Assembly: GCA_041687295.1 (NCBI GenBank)
Contig: JAWLCG010000192.1
Location: forward strand, 1 to 9,513
Length of the DNA: 9,513 nt
Source of the DNA: JAWLCG01 sp041687295
Lineage (GTDB): Bacteria; Planctomycetota; Phycisphaerae; SM23-33; FEN-1343
Direction of reading: 5' to 3'
The notes below the pieces were generated by a model that searched no databases, was not told the DNA's origin, and saw only the letters and a program-made list of their open reading frames with translations. The translations under genes and the position numbers were made by a program. Positions 5,892 to 9,513 of this stretch are shown here, one piece after another (position 1 is the first letter of the stretch; every line of letters starts with the position of its first letter).

Positions 5892-5922
5892 GCCGGGCCT
5901 CGCTTCGCTCGACCCGGCCTAC
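5892..5922 (-). repeat. Family-B palindromic repeat, copy B6 (inverted relative to B5)
   Basis: Read on the minus strand it starts GTAGGCCGGGTCGAGCG and differs from B5 by one base over 31 nt (a T in place of G at 5905 on the plus strand). With B5 it forms an inverted pair about 146 nt apart that encloses the CAGAGG array. Confidence 0.82.
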
Positions 5923-6013
5923 GGACTCGACCCGTCAGGAGTGACAAGCCCGTTACCCCACCTGACGATGCAGGCGGCCGATCCCGGCAGCGGCGGGGGA
6001 CGTAGAAGGGCGG

Positions 6014-6059
6014 GGCGCTTTCGGCCGGTGATTGGTTCGGGTATAATCGACGAAGCGCC
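6014..6059 (+). promoter_or_regulatory. uvrB promoter with perfect TATAAT and flanking inverted repeat
   Basis: A consensus -10 TATAAT lies at 6042-6047. The -35 at 17-nt spacing is a weak TTTCGG (6019-6024). Arms GGCGCTTTCG (6014-6023) and CGAAGCGCC (6051-6059) form a 9-bp inverted repeat with one bulged T that brackets the promoter, possibly an operator. I looked for LexA-type sites (GAAC-N4-GTTC, CTGT-N8-ACAG) between 5990 and 6085 and found none, so SOS control is not supported by this sequence. Confidence 0.6.
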
Positions 6060-6085
6060 TGACCCTGTGCTTTCCGGGAGTGACC

Positions 6086-8077
6086 ATGGACCGCTTCGAG
6101 TTGACCAGTCCGTACAAGCCCGCCGGCGATCAGCCGCAGGCCATCGAGGCCCTGACGCGCAAGATCCAGGCCGGCGACCGCTACAACGTCCTGCTCGGCG
6201 TGACCGGCTCGGGCAAGACGATGACCATCGCCCACGTGGTGGCCAACCTCAACCGCCCCGCCCTGGTCATCAGCCACAACAAGACCCTCGCCGCCCAGCT
6301 CTACGAGGAGTTCAAGGAGCTGTTCCCCAGGAACTCCGTCGAGTACTTCGTCAGCTACTACGACTACTACCAGCCCGAGGCCTACATCCCCCAGCGGGAC
6401 ATCTACATCGAGAAGGACGCCTCGCGCAACGACGACCTCGACCGTCTCCGCCTGTCGGCCACCACCAGCCTGGCCAGCCGGCGCGACGTCGTGCTCGTCG
6501 CCAGCGTGTCGTGCATCTTCGGCCTGGGCTCGCCCGAGGAGTACAAGCGCAGCGTCATCGGCCTGCGGGTCGGCGAGACGATCGACCGCGACGAGGTCCT
6601 CAAGCGGATGGTCGACCTGCAGTACGACCGCAACGACATCGACTTCAAGCGAGGCACGTTCCGCGTTCGCGGCGACACGGTGGACATCTACCCCGCCTAC
6701 GAGGAGTTCGCCTACCAGATCGAGCTGTTCGGCGACGACATCGACCGCATCCACCTGATCAACCCGCTCACCGGCGACATCCTCAGCGACACCGACCAGG
6801 TGTTCCTCTACCCGGCCGTGCACTACGTCGCCCCCGAGGAGACGCTCGAGCGGGCCGCCGGGGCCATCAAAGAGGAGCTGGAGATGCGCCTCATCCAGCT
6901 CCGCAACGACGGCAAGCTGCTCGAGGCCCAGCGCCTCGCCGCCCGCACCAACTACGACGTCGAGATGCTCCTGGAGGTGGGCTTCTGCCCGGGCATCGAG
7001 AACTACAGCCGGCACCTCGACGGCCGACAGCCCGGCGATCGGCCCTACACGCTGATCGACTACTTCCCGCAGGACTACGTGCTGGTCATCGACGAGTCGC
7101 ACGTGACGCTCCCGCAGCTCCGCGCGATGTACAACGGCGACCGCAGCCGAAAGGAAGTCCTCGTCGAGCACGGCTTCCGCCTGCCCAGCGCGATGGACAA
7201 CCGCCCGCTGAAGTTCGACGAGTTTCTCCAGATGTGGAAGCAGGTCGTCTTCGTCTCGGCCACGCCGGGGCCCTACGAGTTGGAGCTCTCCGGCGGCGAG
7301 GTCGTCGAGCAGATCATCCGCCCGACGGGCCTGGTCGACCCGGTGATCCACGTCCAGCCCGCCCGCGGGCAGGTGGGCGACCTGCTCGAGCGCATCGGCG
7401 GGCGCGTCGCCAAGGGCGAGCGGACGCTGGTGACCACGCTGACCAAGCGCCTCGCCGAGGACCTCAGCCAGTACATCTCGGCCGAGGGGTTCAAGTGCGA
7501 GTACCTCCACAGCGAGATCGACACGCTCCAGCGCGTAGACATCCTGCGCGACCTGCGCGAGGGCAAGCACGACGTGCTGGTCGGCGTCAACCTGCTGCGC
7601 GAGGGCCTGGACCTGCCGGAGGTCTCGCTGGTGGCCATCCTCGACGCCGACAAGGAGGGCTTCCTGCGCAGCGAGACCAGCCTGGTGCAGACCATTGGCC
7701 GAAGTGCCCGCAACGTCAACGCCGAGGTCATCCTCTACGCCGACACCGTCACGCCCAGCATGCAGCGGGCGATGGACGAGACCAACCGCCGACGCGTCAT
7801 CCAGCTGGAGTACAACCGCGAGCACGGCATCACGCCCACGACGGTGCAGAAGGCGATCCGCACGGCCCTGGCCGACCAACTCCGCGCCCGCAAGACGGCC
7901 CGCCAGGCCATCGCCGCCAGCGAGCAGGAGTTCGACACCGTCGAGACCATCGCCGCCCTGGAGCAGGAGATGCTCGCCGCGGCGGAGAACCTCGAGTTCG
8001 AGAAGGCCGCCCGCCTCCGCGACCGCATCATGGAGCTCCGCATCGTCGAACCCGCCAAGGCGCGTTCCGCGCGGTAG
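6086..8077 (+). CDS. uvrB: Excinuclease ABC subunit B
   Basis: UvrB is the damage-verifying helicase-like subunit of nucleotide excision repair; it receives DNA from UvrA2 and recruits UvrC. The 663-aa product is full length and textbook in order: FxLxSPYKPAGDQPQAI at the N-terminus, Walker A GVTGSGKT (38-45), the Tyr-rich beta-hairpin YYDYYQPEAY (91-100) that clamps one DNA strand, Walker B VIDESH (334-339), SATPGPYE (391-398), helicase motifs V/VI in VLVGVNLLREGLDLPEV (497-513) and QTIGRSARN (535-543), and a C-terminal UVR motif (about 620-655) for UvrC contact. ATG 6086 has GGGAG at 6076-6080; an in-frame GTG at 6080 is possible but would leave the Shine-Dalgarno sequence inside the start. 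A TATAAT promoter lies 39 nt upstream. Repeat A3 starts 8 nt after the stop and may end the transcript. Confidence 0.98.
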   Translation: MDRFELTSPYKPAGDQPQAIEALTRKIQAGDRYNVLLGVTGSGKTMTIAHVVANLNRPALVISHNKTLAAQLYEEFKELFPRNSVEYFVSYYDYYQPEAYIPQRDIYIEKDASRNDDLDRLRLSATTSLASRRDVVLVASVSCIFGLGSPEEYKRSVIGLRVGETIDRDEVLKRMVDLQYDRNDIDFKRGTFRVRGDTVDIYPAYEEFAYQIELFGDDIDRIHLINPLTGDILSDTDQVFLYPAVHYVAPEETLERAAGAIKEELEMRLIQLRNDGKLLEAQRLAARTNYDVEMLLEVGFCPGIENYSRHLDGRQPGDRPYTLIDYFPQDYVLVIDESHVTLPQLRAMYNGDRSRKEVLVEHGFRLPSAMDNRPLKFDEFLQMWKQVVFVSATPGPYELELSGGEVVEQIIRPTGLVDPVIHVQPARGQVGDLLERIGGRVAKGERTLVTTLTKRLAEDLSQYISAEGFKCEYLHSEIDTLQRVDILRDLREGKHDVLVGVNLLREGLDLPEVSLVAILDADKEGFLRSETSLVQTIGRSARNVNAEVILYADTVTPSMQRAMDETNRRRVIQLEYNREHGITPTTVQKAIRTALADQLRARKTARQAIAASEQEFDTVETIAALEQEMLAAAENLEFEKAARLRDRIMELRIVEPAKARSAR

Positions 8078-8084
8078 CGCCGCT

Positions 8085-8145
8085 CCCTTCTCCAAGCCCA
8101 CGGATGGAGCGGCGAGCATCGCGAGTCGCGCAATCCGTGGGGGTC
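8085..8145 (+). repeat. Dispersed palindromic repeat A3 (long-loop version)
   Basis: The element reads CCCTTCTCCAAG, then the stem CCCACGGAT (8097-8105) and ATCCGTGGG (8133-8141) around a 27-nt loop identical to that of copy A2. It begins 8 nt after the uvrB stop codon and ends about 100 nt before nadC. It could act as a transcript-end hairpin for uvrB, though a G-rich tract rather than T residues follows. Confidence 0.88.
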
Positions 8146-8245
8146 GGGGGGGGTATCTCCATCGACGCAACCCCTGGCCCCGCGTCCCTCGCCGCGGTAT
8201 GCTATGCGGCCCCTGACGAGTGAGTGACCGCAAGGAGTACCCGCG

Positions 8246-9163
8246 ATGATCCCCAACACGCCGATCGCCGGCCGATGCCGGCCCAACCGCGAGGAGCGCG
8301 AGAATCTCTGGACGCTGCTGGAGTTGGCCCGCAACGAGGATCTGGGCTCGGGCGACCTGACCGGGGCGCTGCTCAGCGGCGACGTGCAGGCGGAGGCGAG
8401 CTTCGTTCCGCGCGACGAGATCGTCGCCTGCGGCCTGGAGCTGCTCGAGGCGATCGCCGCCCGGTACGACGGGTCCATCCGCACCGAGATCCGTGCCCGC
8501 GACGGGCAGGTCGTTGCCCCCGGTACGGTGATGGCCGTCTGGCGCGGCCCCGCGCAGGGCGTGCTGGCGGCTGAGCGGGTGGCGCTGAACTTTCTGCAGC
8601 GGCTCAGCGGCGTGGCTACCACCACGCGCGACTACGCCCGGGCCGTCGAGGGCACCGGGGCGGGCATCTACGACACCCGCAAGACCACCCCCGGCTGGCG
8701 CGAGCTGGAGAAATACGCCGTCCGCTGCGGCGGGGGGTTCAACCACCGCAAGGGCCTGTGGGACGCCGTGCTCATCAAGGACAACCACCTGGCCATCATG
8801 GCCCAGGCCGAGGGGCGCGACCCCATCGAGGCGATGGCCCGCGAGTTGGAGCGCGTCCGGCCCTACCTGGGCGCCAAGAACTTCGTTGAGCTCGAGGTCG
8901 ACACGCTCGAGCAGTTCCGCGTCGCCCTGACGCTGCCGGTCGACATCATCATGCTGGACAACATGGCCGTCCCCCAGATGCAGCAGGCCGTGGCCATGCG
9001 GGCCGCCGCTGGCCTGGCCGACCGTGTCGAGCTGGAGGCCTCGGGCGGCATTACGCTGCAGAACGTCCGCGAGGCCGCCCTGACCGGCGTCGAACGCATC
9101 GCCATCGGCGCGATCACCCACTCCGCCCGCTCGGTCGACATTGGCCTGGACATCCGCATCTGA
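8246..9163 (+). CDS. nadC: Nicotinate-nucleotide diphosphorylase (quinolinate phosphoribosyltransferase)
   Basis: NadC converts quinolinate and PRPP to nicotinate mononucleotide, CO2 and pyrophosphate in de novo NAD synthesis, in the cytosol. The 305-aa product is slightly longer than the usual 280-295 because of about 15 extra N-terminal residues. Motifs in order: EDLGSGDLT (31-39), ERVALNFLQRLSGVAT (110-125), DTRKTTPGWR (143-152) and the CGGGFNHR loop (161-168), which supply the basic quinolinate and PRPP contacts, KDNH (178-181), LEVDT (216-220), LDN (237-239) and SGGI (266-269) of the barrel phosphate site. AAGGAG at 8232-8237, 8 nt before the ATG, settles the start. Repeat A3 fills much of the gap behind uvrB, so nadC probably has its own promoter; only a weak TATGCT (8198-8203) is visible. 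A birA-like gene follows 182 nt downstream. Confidence 0.97.
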   Translation: MIPNTPIAGRCRPNREERENLWTLLELARNEDLGSGDLTGALLSGDVQAEASFVPRDEIVACGLELLEAIAARYDGSIRTEIRARDGQVVAPGTVMAVWRGPAQGVLAAERVALNFLQRLSGVATTTRDYARAVEGTGAGIYDTRKTTPGWRELEKYAVRCGGGFNHRKGLWDAVLIKDNHLAIMAQAEGRDPIEAMARELERVRPYLGAKNFVELEVDTLEQFRVALTLPVDIIMLDNMAVPQMQQAVAMRAAAGLADRVELEASGGITLQNVREAALTGVERIAIGAITHSARSVDIGLDIRI

Positions 9164-9166
9164 GGT

Positions 9167-9190
9167 CACGGGTCCGTGTCAGGACCCGTG
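9167..9190. terminator. Hairpin directly after nadC, possible terminator
   Basis: CACGGGTCC (9167-9175) and GGACCCGTG (9182-9190) form a perfect 9-bp stem with a 6-nt loop, starting 3 nt after the nadC stop codon. GCGACGCATTTT follows, so a short T run exists but is 8 nt away. It may be a weak terminator or attenuator between nadC and the birA-like gene. Confidence 0.5.
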
Positions 9191-9260
9191 GCGACGCATT
9201 TTCGCGGGCTCGCCAGAATCGCAGCGAGGCCTGGTGGCCGGCGACCGACGCCGCCTGGGG

Positions 9261-9300
9261 CGTATGGAGTGCGGCGGCAACGACGCCGCTTTGGATCGGC
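9261..9300. repeat. Possible single copy of a further dispersed hairpin element
   Basis: GCGGCG (9271-9276) and CGCCGC (9284-9289) pair around GCAACGA within TGGAGTGCGGCGGCAACGACG... and a TTTGG tail. I recall similar GGAGTGCGGCGGC-type hairpins as scattered repeats in other bacterial genomes, but there is only one copy here, so the repeat status cannot be shown from this window. Confidence 0.3.
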
Positions 9301-9345
9301 CATGCGGTAGGTCCACACGGGGGGGCTTCGGCGGAGCGTGACGGC

Positions 9346-9513
9346 ATGCGGGCGGCGGACTGTGCGATCGAGCGGCTCTACGACCGCGTCGGCTGGTGGA
9401 TGCGGCCTGAGCTCGGCGCGGCCTGCGGCGTGGCGGCGGGGGGGCTCGAGGCCGTCCTGGCCGAATTGCGGGGGCGGGGGCACGTCCTGGAGAGCCATCC
9501 GACGCTGGGCGTT
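9346..9513 (+). CDS. birA: BirA-like biotin ligase/repressor, N-terminal helix-turn-helix part only
   Basis: Fifty-six codons are visible before the window ends. The pattern RPELGAACGVAAGGLEAVL, then LRGRGHVLESHPTLGV, fits the winged helix-turn-helix at the start of BirA proteins (elements of the type LAxxLGVSRxAVxxxIxxLRxxGyxIExxxxxGY). In that family a biotin-protein ligase domain follows that biotinylates acetyl-CoA carboxylase, and the HTH lets the protein repress biotin genes; the ligase domain is not visible here. The gene lies 182 nt after nadC, and nadC followed by birA is a common arrangement in several bacterial phyla, which supports the call. ATG 9346 has GGAG at 9333-9336; the frame is also open upstream, so the start is not certain. 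The recognition helix is unusual in having Ala/Gly (VAAGGLEAV) where Ser/Arg residues are typical, so DNA binding may be weak. Confidence 0.65.
   Translation, partial: MRAADCAIERLYDRVGWWMRPELGAACGVAAGGLEAVLAELRGRGHVLESHPTLGV

Noticed and set aside
5714..5922. Insertion sequence bounded by B5 and B6
   Set aside because: There is no transposase or credible coding frame inside, and no target-site duplication is visible; retained only as a possible composite repeat.
8198..8203. TATGCT as a nadC promoter -10
   Set aside because: No acceptable -35 lies 15-19 nt upstream in the C/G-rich sequence, so it is mentioned only under nadC.
5461..8223. Long plus-strand frame overlapping the glycosylase gene, repeats and uvrB
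   Set aside because: Its translation is Arg/Pro/Gly/Ala-rich out-of-frame uvrB and repeat sequence with no domain.
5774..9169. Very long open frame on the minus strand (over 1100 codons) antisense to uvrB and nadC
   Set aside because: It runs opposite two genes with complete family motifs; high GC and third-position G/C make long antisense frames common. The translation is low-complexity (Val/Leu/Asp/Gly/Ala-rich) and runs through repeats A3, B6 and the CAGAGG array.

Overview
The window looks like a draft-assembly contig from a GC-rich Gram-negative-type bacterium, most likely a planctomycete (Planctomycetota, perhaps Phycisphaerae-like). The basis is the strong G/C bias, codons ending almost always in G or C, a kdsB gene (Kdo, hence an LPS-type envelope), a nadC-birA pair, and intergenic gaps full of dispersed palindromic repeats. 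The taxonomic call is inference only. The run of 10 Ns at 2820-2829 shows that the sequence comes from scaffolding.

Layout. 1-659 (-): 5' part of a secreted thioredoxin-fold protein whose CxxC has been replaced. 660-1089: divergent gap with an octamer tandem array (706-807), palindromic repeat A1 (843-882) and a good sigma70-type promoter (1009-1037). 1090-2253 (+): argD-type aminotransferase, closed by a strong terminator (2280-2327). 2328-2746: no gene; it holds a short duplicated nonamer, a 36-bp inverted repeat pair (family B) and a candidate promoter. 2747-3497 (+): kdsB, interrupted by the N gap. 3560-4609 (+): Gfo/Idh/MocA oxidoreductase. 4610-4967: convergent gap with a GC-rich hairpin, repeat B3, a UUCG hairpin and repeat A2. 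4968-5648 (-): endonuclease III-related glycosylase with Glu in place of the lyase Lys. 5649-6085: divergent gap with B4/B5, a CAGAGG-type array, B6 and the uvrB promoter. 6086-8077 (+): uvrB. Repeat A3 lies just after it. 8246-9163 (+): nadC. 9346-9513 (+): 5' end of a birA-like gene, cut by the window edge.

How the genes work together. Most genes here are housekeeping and belong to separate pathways: arginine synthesis (argD), Kdo activation (kdsB), DNA repair (uvrB and the HhH-GPD glycosylase, divergently arranged), and NAD and biotin cofactor use (nadC, birA). kdsB and the oxidoreductase may share a transcript, and nadC-birA is a familiar pair. I see no defence system, phage, transposase, CRISPR array, rRNA or tRNA.

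The most distinctive content is intergenic. At least two families of dispersed palindromes (A: 3 copies; B: 5 full copies plus one truncated) and two short-period tandem arrays occupy the four long gaps. Family A has two versions that differ by an exact 24-nt insert in the hairpin loop. No previously undescribed multi-gene system is evident; the repeats and the Cys-less thioredoxin-like protein deserve the closest look.
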